Below are positions 25,937 to 37,214 of a stretch of DNA of 64,000 nt, one piece after another; the stretch's first letter is position 1; every line of letters begins with the position of its first letter. The stretch covers positions 248,001-312,000 of the forward strand of contig NZ_JXYE01000003.1 of NCBI RefSeq assembly GCF_000967725.1, given 5' to 3'. The notes under the pieces are model-generated. The model worked only from the letters and a program-made list of their open reading frames with translations, ran no database searches and was not told the origin of the DNA. A program made the position numbers and the translations under genes. The stretch comes from Loktanella sp. S4079 (lineage in GTDB: Bacteria; Pseudomonadota; Alphaproteobacteria; Rhodobacterales; Rhodobacteraceae).

Positions 25937-26983
25937 ATGTTTTTCTCGTCCGACAATGCAGGCCCAGCCCATCCTAAGGTGCTCGAGGCGATCATCGCCG
26001 CAAATGCAGGCTACGCGCCCGGATACGGCGCGGATAAAATCATGGACGAGGTACGCCAGCAGGTCCGCGATGTATTCGAGGCCCCAGACGCGGCTATTTA
26101 TCTGGTCATCAACGGCACCAGCGCAAACGCCCTACTGCTCGCCACGATGTCCCAACCTTGGGATACGATTTTCTGCGCGGATGTCGCCCACATCCAAGAG
26201 GACGAATGTAACGCGCCAGAGTTCTATTCGCAGGCCAAGCTAACGCTGGTTCCGACCACCGACGCCAAGATCGCGCCCAATGATCTGCGCTCCAAGGTTG
26301 AGGCCGAACAAAACCGTGGCGTTCATGGTCCCCAACGCGGGCCATTGTCCATCACACAAGTGACCGAAAAAGGTACGATCTATACGCTTGATGAAATCAA
26401 GGCGCTGACGGACATCGCCGCAGGCTTTGGCATGAAAACCCACATGGATGGTGCGCGTTTTGCGAACGCATTGGTTGCTCTTGATTGCTCTCCTGCCGAA
26501 ATGACGTGGAAGGCGGGGATTGACGCCGTTAGCTTTGGCGGAACCAAGAATGGCGCGATGGGCGTAGAGGCATGTGTGATATTCGATCCCGATCTGGCGT
26601 GGGAATTCGAATTACGGCGCAAGCGTGGGGGGCATCTGCTCTCAAAGCATCGGTTTCTTTCAGCGCAGATGCAGGCCTATCTGACGGATGATCTATGGCT
26701 GGAAACAGCCAGCGCGGCGAACGCCCGCTGCGCCGAATTGGCCGAAGGGCTGCGTGGACATAACGCGGTGAACATTCAGTATCAGCCGCAAGCCAATATC
26801 ATCTTTTTCGATATGCCCCGCCGGGAGCATAAGCGCATGCTAGATGGCGGTGCGTATTATTACGTGATGGACGGCGATCCGAACACAGGCGACCCCGATG
26901 CGCGGCTCACCGGGCGTTTGGTCACCGATTGGTCGATGACCAAGGATGGCGTGCAGCAATTCATCAATCTGCTGCGCGGATAA
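25937..26983 (+). CDS. ltaE: Low-specificity L-threonine aldolase
   Basis: The 348 residues form a fold-type I PLP enzyme: FSSDNAGPAHPKVL at the start, THMDGARFANALVAL near 170 with the cofactor-binding Asp, and the Schiff-base Lys204 in SFGGTKNGAMG. Family enzymes cleave L-threonine or L-allo-threonine to glycine and acetaldehyde. It is transcribed with ribF and the YcgN gene. The 3' end overlaps the convergent alpha/beta-hydrolase gene by 20 bases. Confidence 0.94.
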   Translation: MFFSSDNAGPAHPKVLEAIIAANAGYAPGYGADKIMDEVRQQVRDVFEAPDAAIYLVINGTSANALLLATMSQPWDTIFCADVAHIQEDECNAPEFYSQAKLTLVPTTDAKIAPNDLRSKVEAEQNRGVHGPQRGPLSITQVTEKGTIYTLDEIKALTDIAAGFGMKTHMDGARFANALVALDCSPAEMTWKAGIDAVSFGGTKNGAMGVEACVIFDPDLAWEFELRRKRGGHLLSKHRFLSAQMQAYLTDDLWLETASAANARCAELAEGLRGHNAVNIQYQPQANIIFFDMPRREHKRMLDGGAYYYVMDGDPNTGDPDARLTGRLVTDWSMTKDGVQQFINLLRG

Positions 26984-27737
26984 TCTTAGCAACGTGTTCC
27001 GCGTGGGTCATGGGCAGCATATGCCCCGCCCCCGCGACCACGTGTTCCTCTGCATTCAGCAATCGCGCCGCCAGCGTCTTGTGAATCTCTTGGATGACAG
27101 GTTGTGAAAGCGCGCCGCGGATTAGTGTAACGGGCACATTGAGCCCTGCCAGCCGCTGCTCAGAAGTGATGCCATCTGCGTCTTTTTCGATTGCGGCCGC
27201 ACCTGCAACGACAAGGTGAATCCGCTCTGTCAGATATCGTCTCCGCCGTTCTGACATCGCATCCCACGGCATTCCGCCCCACAGGGCATTAAATATCTTG
27301 GCGGCCTGCTCTTCATCGCCGCGCAACATGGCGGCAACGAACGGGCGAAACCCTTTGGCAAATTCAGCGTGCGCGGCTGTTCCTTTGGCAGCGGCGAAAT
27401 ATACGGGTTCGATCAATGTCAGGCGACTGACCAATTCAGGCCGCTCGACAGCCAGTCGCAAGGCCGCCGTCGCGCCAAAGGAATGCCCAATCACATGCGT
27501 CGGACCATCACATAGCTGGGCCGCGACGCCAGCAGTCAACGTCTGGTAGTCACTGCGACCATCCCACTGGCCGCTTTGCCCGTGACCCGACAAATCAAAC
27601 AAAGTCGCTTGATAGCCCAATTGCTGAACCAATGGGGCCATTGCCTCGGATCGGCCAAGCGCACAGTGCAAGACAAGCGCAGGATAGCCCGCGCCTACCG
27701 TATCGGCATGGATGTCATGCCCCAATATGTGCCGCAT
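26964..27737 (-). CDS. Alpha/beta-fold hydrolase
   Basis: The 257 residues contain the nucleophile elbow GHSFGATAAL with Ser86 and a C-terminal GAGHMLPMTH with the catalytic His; the acid is probably in the RGALSQPVI region near residue 210. The substrate is unknown. No signal peptide is present. The start ATG directly abuts the stop codon of the upstream DsbA-type isomerase, so the two form an operon. The 3' end overlaps ltaE antisense by 20 bases. Confidence 0.88.
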   Translation of the reverse strand: MRHILGHDIHADTVGAGYPALVLHCALGRSEAMAPLVQQLGYQATLFDLSGHGQSGQWDGRSDYQTLTAGVAAQLCDGPTHVIGHSFGATAALRLAVERPELVSRLTLIEPVYFAAAKGTAAHAEFAKGFRPFVAAMLRGDEEQAAKIFNALWGGMPWDAMSERRRRYLTERIHLVVAGAAAIEKDADGITSEQRLAGLNVPVTLIRGALSQPVIQEIHKTLAARLLNAEEHVVAGAGHMLPMTHAEHVAKIIRAAD

Positions 27738-28334
27738 TTAGCCGCGCCCAGCCAGATAGGCATCCAGATCGTTTAGCCGATCTTGCCCCCAGAACCGTTC
27801 GTCGGTGTCAGTGATAAAGAACGGCGCGCCAAATGCACCGCGCGCGACAGCTTCTTCTAGGTTTTTGGCATAGGTGTCAGCGCTGGTGAGCATATGCTTA
27901 TCCGCCAAATCAGGCGCAAACCCTGCCTTTTCCAAACAATCGCGGATCACATCGTCTTGGGCAATGTCACGGTCTTCGGCCCAGCAGGCAGCGCCAATCG
28001 CGTGAACCAGCCCTGCGACGTTGCCGCCTTCGTTCTGGGCGGCAATGATTGCATAGGATGAAGGTGCCGGGTTTGTCGGCCAATGCGCGGGCTGCGGGTT
28101 AAGCGGCATATTCGCCTGCGCTGTTTGGCGACGCAGCTCTTGGGCGCGGTATTCCATGCGGCTGGGATGGCGATCTTTGGGCGCTGTGCCGCCAGTACGG
28201 GAAAACAAGCTCATGATGTCCAGTGGCTTGTAGGTAATGGTCGCGCCATGCTTTTCCGCGATTTCTGCCGGGCGAGTCCCGCATAGGTAGCTAAACGGTG
28301 ATATCGTCGCAAAGAAGTAGTCGATATGGGGCAT
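27738..28334 (-). CDS. 2-hydroxychromene-2-carboxylate isomerase-like DsbA-family protein
   Basis: The 198 residues begin PHIDYFFATISPFSYLCGTR, the HCCA isomerase N-terminus in which SPxSYL holds the nucleophile region. DIMSLFSRTGG follows near residue 40, and the C-terminal AVARGAFGAPFFITDTDERFWGQDRL is the thioredoxin-fold cis-Pro segment. The family includes naphthalene-pathway isomerases and kappa-class GST-like enzymes; the actual substrate here is unclear. The start at 28334 has AGGAG upstream. An upstream extension of the frame lacks a ribosome site. It heads the hydrolase operon. Confidence 0.87.
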   Translation of the reverse strand: MPHIDYFFATISPFSYLCGTRPAEIAEKHGATITYKPLDIMSLFSRTGGTAPKDRHPSRMEYRAQELRRQTAQANMPLNPQPAHWPTNPAPSSYAIIAAQNEGGNVAGLVHAIGAACWAEDRDIAQDDVIRDCLEKAGFAPDLADKHMLTSADTYAKNLEEAVARGAFGAPFFITDTDERFWGQDRLNDLDAYLAGRG

Positions 28335-28450
28335 TTTTATTCTCCTGACATGCGCGAAATGTTTGCGCGACGGTAACCCTGTGTTAGTCGGTGTCAACGC
28401 TTCGAATCTGTCACGTCTCTGTTACTGCCTTCTGCCAAAGGACCCTACTG

Positions 28451-29470
28451 ATGCCAACTATGACTGCGCCAAAGCTGATTTCAGGAAATGCCAATCAGCC
28501 GCTAGCCCAAGCAATCTCTCGTCGAATGTCGATGCATCGCGGCATGGATGTCGGCCTTGTCGATGCCCGTGTTGAACGCTTCAACGATGGCGAAATATTT
28601 GTCGAAGTCTTTGAAAACGTCCGCGGCGAGGACATGTTTATCGTTCAGCCGACATCCAACCCCGCCAACGATAACCTGATGGAATTGCTGATTATTGCCG
28701 ATGCGCTGCGCCGGTCCTCTGCGGCTCGTATCACCGCTGTAATCCCCTATTTTGGCTACGCCCGCCAAGATCGCCGTTCAAAAGCACGCACACCGATTAC
28801 TGCCAAACTGGTGGCGAACATGCTGGTTGAAGCTGGTGTTGAACGTATCCTGACCCTGGATTTGCACGCGACGCAAATTCAGGGTTTTTTCGATATCCCC
28901 GTTGATAACCTTTATGCTTCACCAATCTATGCGCTCGATGCGATGCATAATTTCCGGTCCTGCATGGACGATGTGATGGTCGTGTCCCCAGACGTGGGTG
29001 GTGTGGCCCGTGCACGTGACCTAGCCCAGCGGATCGGGGCACCCCTTTCCATCGTAGACAAACGTCGTGGCAAACCCGGCGAAGTGGCCGAAATGACCGT
29101 AATCGGTGACGTAAAAGACCGCGTTTGTATCATCGTTGACGATATCGTGGATACGGCTGGGACATTGTGTAAAGCTGCCGAGGTCCTGATGGAGAACGGC
29201 GCCAAAGAGGTCCACTCTTACATCACTCATGGTGTTCTGTCGGGTCCTGCCGTTGGTCGCATCACCAATTCCGCGATGAAGAGCCTCGTGATCACTGACA
29301 CTATCGGTGCAACTGATGCGGTAAAAGCCGCCCACAACATCCGCATTGTGCCGACTGCACCAATGTTTGCGCAGGCGATCCTGAACACATGGAACGGCAC
29401 ATCTGTCTCATCACTGTTCGATCACAAGACGCTCGGCCCAATCTACGAAGGCCTTTACGCTTCTGAATAA
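28451..29470 (+). CDS. prs: Ribose-phosphate pyrophosphokinase
   Basis: The 339-residue product (from the ATG at 28451; the frame is open further but without a family match) carries [17 protein letters not shown], the [11 protein letters not shown] ribose-5-phosphate loop, and [13 protein letters not shown], the PRPP-binding motif. The enzyme makes PRPP from ribose 5-phosphate and ATP for purine, pyrimidine, His, Trp and NAD synthesis. It is monocistronic, with a terminator directly after. Confidence 0.97.
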   Translation: MPTMTAPKLISGNANQPLAQAISRRMSMHRGMDVGLVDARVERFNDGEIFVEVFENVRGEDMFIVQPTSNPANDNLMELLIIADALRRSSAARITAVIPYFGYARQDRRSKARTPITAKLVANMLVEAGVERILTLDLHATQIQGFFDIPVDNLYASPIYALDAMHNFRSCMDDVMVVSPDVGGVARARDLAQRIGAPLSIVDKRRGKPGEVAEMTVIGDVKDRVCIIVDDIVDTAGTLCKAAEVLMENGAKEVHSYITHGVLSGPAVGRITNSAMKSLVITDTIGATDAVKAAHNIRIVPTAPMFAQAILNTWNGTSVSSLFDHKTLGPIYEGLYASE

Positions 29471-29478
29471 ATGATCAG

Positions 29479-29504
29479 GGCGTCGCCAATGGCGGCGCCT
29501 TTGT
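29479..29504 (+). terminator. Terminator after prs
   Basis: GGCGTCGCC and GGCGGCGCC pair, with one G-T wobble, around an AAT loop, followed by TTTGTT. It lies between prs and the convergent lectin gene. Confidence 0.7.
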
Positions 29505-29510
29505 TCGATG

Positions 29511-29861
29511 CTAGTAAAGCTCCCAGCCTTCGTCATATGGGAGCTCGCCAAAAGCCGTCCATGCGATGCGGACTCGGGCGACTTGGGTATCGGCCCAAGT
29601 TCTGAAAACGATTTCAAAACCTTCTTTGGTTATATTTTCTGCCTGAACATCTGCGCGTGTGTTTGCGGAATTGGAAATATCCCACATCGACATCGACACT
29701 TGGACATGAGGGATCGCACCAAAGCGCTCTTTAAAGCGCACTTTTTCACGGCTTTGACGTGGACCATTCCCGCGCCACATCGCACCGTCGTCTTCGAAGT
29801 CCGAGAATAAGACCACCTCCCCGTGGTCAATCCCTATTGTTCCGCTGCTCAATCTGCGCAT
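29511..29861 (-). CDS. H-type lectin domain protein
   Basis: The 116 residues contain FSDFEDDGAMWRGNGPRQSR, then VQVSMSMWDISNSANTR, and IVFRTWADTQVARVRIAW near the end. This is the beta-sandwich H-type lectin pattern (PF09458) with conserved Trp and Arg residues. H-type lectins of snails and discoidin bind GalNAc-type sugars. Bacterial versions occur often in roseobacters, sometimes in phage or gene-transfer-agent-related contexts, and their role is uncertain. No signal peptide is visible, so how it would reach a glycan is unclear. It is read towards prs and sits just downstream of the end of the ATP synthase operon. Confidence 0.85.
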   Translation of the reverse strand: MRRLSSGTIGIDHGEVVLFSDFEDDGAMWRGNGPRQSREKVRFKERFGAIPHVQVSMSMWDISNSANTRADVQAENITKEGFEIVFRTWADTQVARVRIAWTAFGELPYDEGWELY

Positions 29862-29928
29862 TCTTATTCGTATACTCTAGAAAATTACCTCAAGTTGTAT
29901 TTCACTTTTCGAGATAAATTGCGAGCCA

Positions 29929-29958
29929 AAAAGCAAAAAGGCCCCGCAAAGCGGGGCC
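29929..29958 (-). terminator. Terminator of the F1 ATP synthase operon
   Basis: GGCCCCGC and GCGGGGCC form a GC-rich perfect stem with a 3-base loop. On the minus strand it is followed by TTTTTGCTTTTTGG. It lies about 20 bases beyond the atpC stop. Confidence 0.9.
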
Positions 29959-29979
29959 AATTAGATCGCTTAGTCAGCG

Positions 29980-30417
29980 TTAGCCGAAGTTTGATTGGTT
30001 CGGATCCAAACCGATGTGAGATCCGATCGCAACCATGTCAGAGATCAGCTTGGCCGCGTCATCGACGGGGCCCGGCTCATTTTCGAACACTTCTTCGCGC
30101 TTCTTGTATAGCTCTTTCGCGTCTGCGATCATTTGATCGTAAACTTCCTGAGTCAGCTCATCCCGGTGCAACGCCTGCTCAGCAAGAACAGAGATGCTCG
30201 ACGCGCTGATTTCAGCAAAACCGCCAAGAACAACGTATTCGTCCGTCTGACCGCCATGCGTGACGCGCAGGATACCGGGGCGCAAAGTTGTGATGGTTGG
30301 CGCGTGGCCAGCCATCGCGGTCATGTCACCGTCAGCACCCGGGATTTGGACCTCAGTCGCCTCGACCGACGCCAAACGGCGCTCGGGCGAGACTAGATCG
30401 AATTGTAGGTCTGCCAT
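29980..30417 (-). CDS. atpC: F1 ATP synthase subunit epsilon
   Basis: The 145 residues start with [13 protein letters not shown] and contain [20 protein letters not shown] and [12 protein letters not shown], the beta-sandwich core of epsilon, followed by a helical C-terminus with [19 protein letters not shown]. Epsilon is part of the rotor stalk and modulates ATPase activity. It is the last gene of atpHAGDC and is followed by a strong terminator. The C-terminal helical part looks short, as in many alphaproteobacteria where zeta takes over inhibition. Confidence 0.95.
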   Translation of the reverse strand: MADLQFDLVSPERRLASVEATEVQIPGADGDMTAMAGHAPTITTLRPGILRVTHGGQTDEYVVLGGFAEISASSISVLAEQALHRDELTQEVYDQMIADAKELYKKREEVFENEPGPVDDAAKLISDMVAIGSHIGLDPNQSNFG

Positions 30418-30437
30418 GTTGGCTCCTTACAGGTTCA

Positions 30438-31880
<1,443 letters not shown>

Positions 31881-32753
31881 CTAGAGCGCTTCAGCGCCCG
31901 AAATAATTTCAATCAGCTCGTTGGTGATCACGGCCTGACGCGAGCGGTTAAACTCGATTGTCAGCTTGTCGATCATATCACCGGCGTTGCGTGTCGCGTT
32001 ATCCATTGCGGACTGACGCGCACCCTGCTCCGATGCAGCGTTTTCTAGCAAAGCGCTGAAGATCGAGGTCGCAACACCGCGTGGCAACAAGTCAGCAAGA
32101 ATTTCTTCTTCGCTGGGCTCGTAGTCGTACAATGCAGTTTCCGCGTCTTCTGCCACCTCAAAGCTGGCTGGGATAATCTGCTGTGCAGTTGGGATTTGGG
32201 ACACAACGTTTTCAAAGCGCGCGAAAAAGATCGTCGCGATGTCAAACTCACCCTCATCAAAACGCGACAGCACATCTTTGGCGATGTTCTGAGCGTCTGT
32301 ATATCCAACGCGCTTTACAGCGGTCATATCAACATGGTCGACAATGTAGTCAGCCAAGTCACGCTTGATCACGTCGCGGCCTTTTTTGCCGACAGTGATG
32401 ATTTTCACTGTCTTGCCTTCAGCAATCAAAGCCTGCGCATGGTTTTTCGCCAGCTTAGCAATGTTGCTGTTAAAGCCACCACACAAACCACGTTCAGCCG
32501 TCATGACGACCAGAAGATGCACCTGATCGCTGCCAGTACCGGCAAGCAATTTCGGTGCGCTTTCTGAGCCGCCAACCGATGCAGCGAGCTGACCCATCAC
32601 AGCGTTAAAACGCTCTGTATAGGGGCGCGATGCCTCGGCTGCATCTTGGGCGCGGCGCAATTTTGCAGCCGCGACCATCTGCATGGCCTTCGTGATCTTG
32701 CGGGTCGATTTGACCGACTCGATCCGATTTTTAAGGTCCTTAAGACTAGGCAC
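31881..32753 (-). CDS. atpG: F1 ATP synthase subunit gamma
   Basis: The 290 residues have the N-terminal helix [23 protein letters not shown] and the C-terminal coiled-coil segment [31 protein letters not shown], both hallmarks of the central rotor shaft. The middle has [15 protein letters not shown]. It lies between atpA and atpD with 18-25-base gaps, as expected for the operon. Confidence 0.98.
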   Translation of the reverse strand: MPSLKDLKNRIESVKSTRKITKAMQMVAAAKLRRAQDAAEASRPYTERFNAVMGQLAASVGGSESAPKLLAGTGSDQVHLLVVMTAERGLCGGFNSNIAKLAKNHAQALIAEGKTVKIITVGKKGRDVIKRDLADYIVDHVDMTAVKRVGYTDAQNIAKDVLSRFDEGEFDIATIFFARFENVVSQIPTAQQIIPASFEVAEDAETALYDYEPSEEEILADLLPRGVATSIFSALLENAASEQGARQSAMDNATRNAGDMIDKLTIEFNRSRQAVITNELIEIISGAEAL

Positions 32754-32778
32754 GTTCTCGTCTCCTTGATCTTAGGGT

Positions 32779-34314
32779 TTAAGCGAAATCAGCAGCGAAG
32801 GCATCCAAAGCAGCTTTGATCTTGTCTTCTGCGTCACCTTTGATCTTTGGATCTTCTTTGGTGATGAACTCCAGAACGTCAGATGCATTTGTACGCAGGT
32901 GCTTAAGCAAGCCAGCCTCAAAACGACCAACGTCTTTCACGTCAACCTTGTCGAGGTAACCATGTGTACCCGCATAGATGACACAGACGATTTCTGCGTT
33001 TGTCAGCGGTGCGTACTGTGGTTGCTTCATCAGCTCGGTCAGACGTGCACCACGGTTCAGCAACTGCTGTGTCGCGGCGTCAAGGTCGGAACCAAACTGC
33101 GCAAATGCAGCCATTTCGCGGTACTGAGCAAGCTCAAGCTTAACAGGGCCAGCAACGGATTTCATGGAGTTTGTCTGCGCAGACGAACCAACACGAGAAA
33201 CCGACAGACCTGTGTTCACAGCTGGGCGGATACCTTGGTAGAACAGTTCAGTTTCCAAGAAGATCTGACCGTCAGTAATCGAAATCACGTTGGTTGGAAT
33301 AAACGCAGAAACGTCACCACCTTGTGTTTCAATAATTGGCAGCGCAGTCAGAGAACCAGCACCGTTGTCTTCGTTCAGTTTCGCAGAACGCTCGAGCAGA
33401 CGGGAGTGCAGGTAGAAAACGTCACCTGGGTAAGCTTCACGCCCTGGTGGACGGCGCAGCAGCAGGGACATTTGACGGTAAGACACAGCTTGCTTGGACA
33501 GATCATCATAGATGATCAGCGCGTGGCGGCCATTGTCACGGAAGTGCTCTGCCATCGCTGTCGCAGCATATGGTGCAAGGAACTGCATAGGAGCAGGATC
33601 AGAAGCTGTCGCAGCAACAACGATTGAATATTCAATCGCGCCGGATTCTTCGAGCTTTTTCACCAGCTGAGCAACTGTCGAACGCTTTTGACCAACAGCA
33701 ACGTAAACACAGTACAGTTTGTCGTACTCGTTTTCAGCAGCGTCGTTGTAAGATTTCTGGTTCAGGATGGTGTCCAGAGCAACAGCAGTTTTACCTGTCT
33801 GACGGTCACCAATGATCAGCTCACGCTGGCCACGGCCGATTGGGATCATCGCGTCAACAGATTTCAGACCAGTCGCCATTGGTTCGTGAACCGACTTACG
33901 TGGAATGATGCCTGGAGCCTTCGAATCAGCAACAGCGCGTGTTTTTGTTTTGATCGGACCTTTGCCGTCCAGTGGGTTACCCAGACCGTCAACAACGCGA
34001 CCCAGCAGTTCGTCACCAACAGGTACGTCCACGATGGACTTTGTACGCTTAACGGTGTCGCCTTCTTTAATGTCACGGTCAGAACCGAAGATAACAACAC
34101 CGACGTTGTCAGATTCAAGGTTTAGAGCCATCCCGCGGATACCGCCGGGGAACTCAACCATTTCACCGGCTTGTACGTTGTCCAGGCCGTAAACGCGGGC
34201 AATACCGTCACCGACGCTTAGTACCCGGCCAACTTCGGCCACTTCGGCTTCCTGACCGAAGTTTTTGATCTGGTCCTTTAGGATCGCAGAGATTTCAGAC
34301 GCTTGGATCGCCAT
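32779..34314 (-). CDS. atpA: F1 ATP synthase subunit alpha
   Basis: The 511 residues carry the non-catalytic nucleotide site [13 protein letters not shown] near residue 170, and [11 protein letters not shown] and [14 protein letters not shown] further on, the last with the conserved arginine that reaches into the beta active site. Length and order fit the family. The start directly follows the atpH stop (adjacent bases). Confidence 0.99.
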   Translation of the reverse strand: MAIQASEISAILKDQIKNFGQEAEVAEVGRVLSVGDGIARVYGLDNVQAGEMVEFPGGIRGMALNLESDNVGVVIFGSDRDIKEGDTVKRTKSIVDVPVGDELLGRVVDGLGNPLDGKGPIKTKTRAVADSKAPGIIPRKSVHEPMATGLKSVDAMIPIGRGQRELIIGDRQTGKTAVALDTILNQKSYNDAAENEYDKLYCVYVAVGQKRSTVAQLVKKLEESGAIEYSIVVAATASDPAPMQFLAPYAATAMAEHFRDNGRHALIIYDDLSKQAVSYRQMSLLLRRPPGREAYPGDVFYLHSRLLERSAKLNEDNGAGSLTALPIIETQGGDVSAFIPTNVISITDGQIFLETELFYQGIRPAVNTGLSVSRVGSSAQTNSMKSVAGPVKLELAQYREMAAFAQFGSDLDAATQQLLNRGARLTELMKQPQYAPLTNAEIVCVIYAGTHGYLDKVDVKDVGRFEAGLLKHLRTNASDVLEFITKEDPKIKGDAEDKIKAALDAFAADFA

Positions 34315-34881
34315 TTATCCGACCTCTTTCATAGTGTTCTGGAGTGCGTTGAGCTTAGAGGCGATCGACGTGTCGATCATCTTAGAGCCCACTTTTACGA
34401 TAAGACCGCCGATGATAGACGCATCGACGGTTTCTTTGATGGTAACAGATTTGCCCACTTGGGCTGTGAGTGTTTTAGCTAGCTTCTCAGCTTGCGCCTT
34501 CGTCAGCTTTTTCGCAGCAGTCACTTCGGCAGTCACTTCGCCACGCTCTTCAGCCAACATGTCTTGCAGCACGTTCAGCAGCTGCGGCAACACAAACAAA
34601 CGGCGCTTGCTAGCCAGCAGCGCCATGACATTGCTTGTTGTCTCAGACAATTTCATTTTCTTCGCAACAGCGCTAATCGCGGCACCCTGCTGGTCGCGGC
34701 TATATAGCGGCGATGTCAGCAGTGTACGCAGTTCAGCGCTGTCGGTGATTGCAGTTTCCAAAGCAGCTACGTCAGCTTCGAGCGCTTTGATCGCCTTGCC
34801 CTCTTTGGCAAGGTCAAACACTGCGGTCGCATAACGCGATGCAATGCTTGTGGAGATACCAGCAGTTTCGGACACGTCCAC
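34315..34881 (-). CDS. atpH: F1 ATP synthase subunit delta
   Basis: The 188 residues have the helical N-terminal domain (ISTSIASRYATAVFDLAKE) and the C-terminal GGLIVKVGSKMIDTSIASKLNAL of the OSCP/delta family, which links F1 to the peripheral stalk. It is the first gene of the F1 operon; about 230 bases upstream separate it from the terminator of the preceding gene and should hold its promoter. F0 genes are not in the window, which is normal for alphaproteobacteria. Confidence 0.97.
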   Translation of the reverse strand: MDVSETAGISTSIASRYATAVFDLAKEGKAIKALEADVAALETAITDSAELRTLLTSPLYSRDQQGAAISAVAKKMKLSETTSNVMALLASKRRLFVLPQLLNVLQDMLAEERGEVTAEVTAAKKLTKAQAEKLAKTLTAQVGKSVTIKETVDASIIGGLIVKVGSKMIDTSIASKLNALQNTMKEVG

Positions 34882-35115
34882 CCTTCCGATGTCTTAGGCC
34901 CAGAACACCCCCCAACGTCGGGCAGCGAACAGGCAACTTGTTTGGCCCCCGTGGATCACGAAAGCGTCAAAATCCTGCGCGATGTAGCAGAGCAACTATG
35001 TTGTCGCAAGCACCCAGCGCGGTTTATGCACAGCATATGAGAGCCAATTTGCATTTGTGTCACCATTTTTCTGGATTCAATCAGCTTCGTTCAAATTTAC
35101 CCCCAAAATGACAAA

Positions 35116-35141
35116 GGGCGCAGCCAAAATTGGCCACGCCC
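35116..35141 (-). terminator. Terminator-like hairpin after the DUF2793 gene
   Basis: On the minus strand, GGGCGTGGCC and GGCTGCGCCC pair around AATTTT, followed by TTTGTCATTTT. It separates the DUF2793 gene from the ATP synthase operon. Confidence 0.65.
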
Positions 35142-35170
35142 TCGAATCCCTGAATATGCGCAGTGGTCTG

Positions 35171-35934
35171 TTAGAACAGATCCTGCCAAGCTGACCCATC
35201 ATAACAGCGCAGCACGGCCGCTGTAGAATCAAAATAGACATCACCCGCAGTTGGATTCGCTGGCGCCGCACCCGGTTCGAGATGCAAGAATTGGCTGATC
35301 CGAACCCGTGCACTATCAGCATCAATCGCAATCGCAGAATCCCACGTTGCCCCGTCTGCGCTGACTTTAATGCTAAAGTTGTCATCGCCTGACAGCCCCA
35401 TTTCAGCGCGCCCCGACCAACCGCTTTGATAAAGCAATGAGGCCGTGTCAGTAACCGCCGCTTTGTTGATCTTGAGCTGGTGCCCAGCGCCAACGTTGTT
35501 GAGCAATGTTGCGTCGCTTGCCACCGAAAGCCGATTGGTTACATCTGCCGTTGCGTTAACCCCAACCATCGGCAGGTTCTGCATTTCGGGGACCGCGCCT
35601 TTGGTCACCCAAACACCATCCGAAAACACTTGGATTTCAGAAATATCGCGCACCCAAGCGCTCCACCCATCCTGAGGCGCGACAAATAGCCACCCCCGCC
35701 CCGCCAGGTTGAAATTTGCCCGTCGCGACCAGTCCAATCCCCTGTACTGCCCGCTGGGATCGCCCATGATTCACCCTCTGCCGGGGTAGCAGGTGGGGTG
35801 GTTTCTGTCGTCGATTCCAAGGTCAGCTGCACGATCAGATCAAGCAATTCGATCGCCTCGTTATGGGTCACATGCTTTTGCGCCTGCGCGGGCATGATGA
35901 ACGGCAATGAAAGATTCGGTGTTTGGTCAGACAT
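35171..35934 (-). pseudogene. DUF2793 protein gene interrupted by a frameshift in a G-tract
   Basis: Two overlapping frames join into one DUF2793-like product of about 254 residues. The first (from 35934) begins SDQTPNLSLPFIMPAQAQKHVTHNEA, the family start, and reads well to DGQISTWRG. The second continues with GWLFVAPQDGWSAWV, as expected next, and runs to a QDLF C-terminus at 35171. The break is in a run reading GGGGCGGGGG on the coding strand (35693-35702), where one missing G would restore the frame. It may be a true mutation, a slippage-controlled switch or a sequencing error. DUF2793 proteins occur in phages and gene transfer agents of this order, probably as fibre or spike components. 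Two CtrA-like sites lie upstream. Confidence 0.75.
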
Positions 35935-36021
35935 GATAGCGACGCGCCCTCTGAAAAATGAAAGATCAGGCGCAGTATTGGTGTGACAGCGTGAACGAAG
36001 CTTACACGCACCGTGCGGTGG

Positions 36022-36073
36022 TTAACGCTCCGTTAAGACCTCTTCGCCACCAAGAGAGTTAACGAATCGCTAA
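36022..36073. promoter_or_regulatory. Two CtrA-like sites upstream of gmd
   Basis: TTAACGCTCCGTTAA (36022-36036) is a full TTAA-N7-TTAA CtrA site. TTAACGAATCGCTAA (36059-36073) is a one-mismatch copy starting 37 bases later. They lie 19-70 bases before the gmd start and about 90-140 bases before the divergent DUF2793 gene, so they could control either. Confidence 0.55.
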
Positions 36074-36091
36074 GCACTGCGGAGGCAACCA

Positions 36092-37213
36092 ATGGCAAAA
36101 CGCGCATTGATCACCGGGATCACGGGGCAAGATGGATCATATTTGGCCGAGCTTCTCTTGGAAAAAGGCTATGAGGTGCACGGCATCAAGCGACGGTCCT
36201 CGCAGTTCAATACCGCGCGCGTGGATCACATCTATCAAGACCCGCAGACGGATGACGCGAATTTCATTCTGCATTATGGCGATTTGACCGACAGTTCTAA
36301 TCTGACACGTATCTTGGCGCAGGTGCAGCCCGACGAAGTCTATAACCTAGGTGCGCAATCACACGTCGCTGTCAGTTTTGATTCCCCAGAATACACCGCC
36401 GATGTGGATGCGATGGGCACGCTGCGTCTGCTCGAGGCCATTCGTTTTCTCAAACGTGAAGACAAAACAAGGTTCTATCAGGCCTCGACCTCAGAACTCT
36501 ATGGGCAGGTCCGTCAAAGCCCCCAGACAGAGCAGACACCGTTTCACCCGCGCAGCCCTTACGCGGTGGCCAAGATGTTTGCCTATTGGACCTGCGTAAA
36601 TTACCGCGAGGCTTATGGCATATACGCCTGTAACGGTATTCTCTTTAATCATGAAAGCCCACGGCGCGGCGAAACATTTGTCACGCGCAAGATCACCCGT
36701 GGGCTTTGCAATGTCGCGATGGGACTACAAGACTGCCTCTACATGGGGAACATTGATGCATTGCGCGATTGGGGCCATGCCAAAGACTACGTTCGCGCCC
36801 AGTGGCTCATGCTCCAGCAAGACAATCCAGAAGACTATGTGATTGCCTCGGGGCAGCAACATTCGGTTCGTGATTTCATCCGTTGGACAGCAGAAGAACT
36901 GGGATTGCAAATCACCTTTACCGGGAAAGGCATCCACGAAACCGCCGTTGTCACCGCCGTCACCAGCGACCGGGCCGCATCGGTCAAACCCGGCGACGTC
37001 ATCATGCGGATCGACCCACGGTATTTCCGCCCCGCCGAAGTGGATACGTTGCTGGGTGACGCCAGCAAGGCCCATGCGCAGCTAGGGTGGTCGCCGCAGA
37101 TCACCGCGCAGCAAATGTGCGCAGAAATGGTGAGCGCCGACTTGCAAACCGCACGACGACACGCCCTCTTGCAAGAACACGGGCTAAGCCTACCCATGTC
37201 CCTTGAGGCGTAG
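36092..37213 (+). CDS. gmd: GDP-mannose 4,6-dehydratase
   Basis: The 373-residue extended SDR enzyme starts [20 protein letters not shown] with the GxxGxxG NAD(P) site, and has the catalytic YAVAK motif in [15 protein letters not shown] and the family segment [16 protein letters not shown]. It converts GDP-mannose to GDP-4-keto-6-deoxymannose. A GGAGG ribosome binding site precedes the ATG. The fcl gene starts one base after the stop codon, so they form an operon with manC. Confidence 0.98.
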   Translation: MAKRALITGITGQDGSYLAELLLEKGYEVHGIKRRSSQFNTARVDHIYQDPQTDDANFILHYGDLTDSSNLTRILAQVQPDEVYNLGAQSHVAVSFDSPEYTADVDAMGTLRLLEAIRFLKREDKTRFYQASTSELYGQVRQSPQTEQTPFHPRSPYAVAKMFAYWTCVNYREAYGIYACNGILFNHESPRRGETFVTRKITRGLCNVAMGLQDCLYMGNIDALRDWGHAKDYVRAQWLMLQQDNPEDYVIASGQQHSVRDFIRWTAEELGLQITFTGKGIHETAVVTAVTSDRAASVKPGDVIMRIDPRYFRPAEVDTLLGDASKAHAQLGWSPQITAQQMCAEMVSADLQTARRHALLQEHGLSLPMSLEA

Positions 37214-37214
37214 A

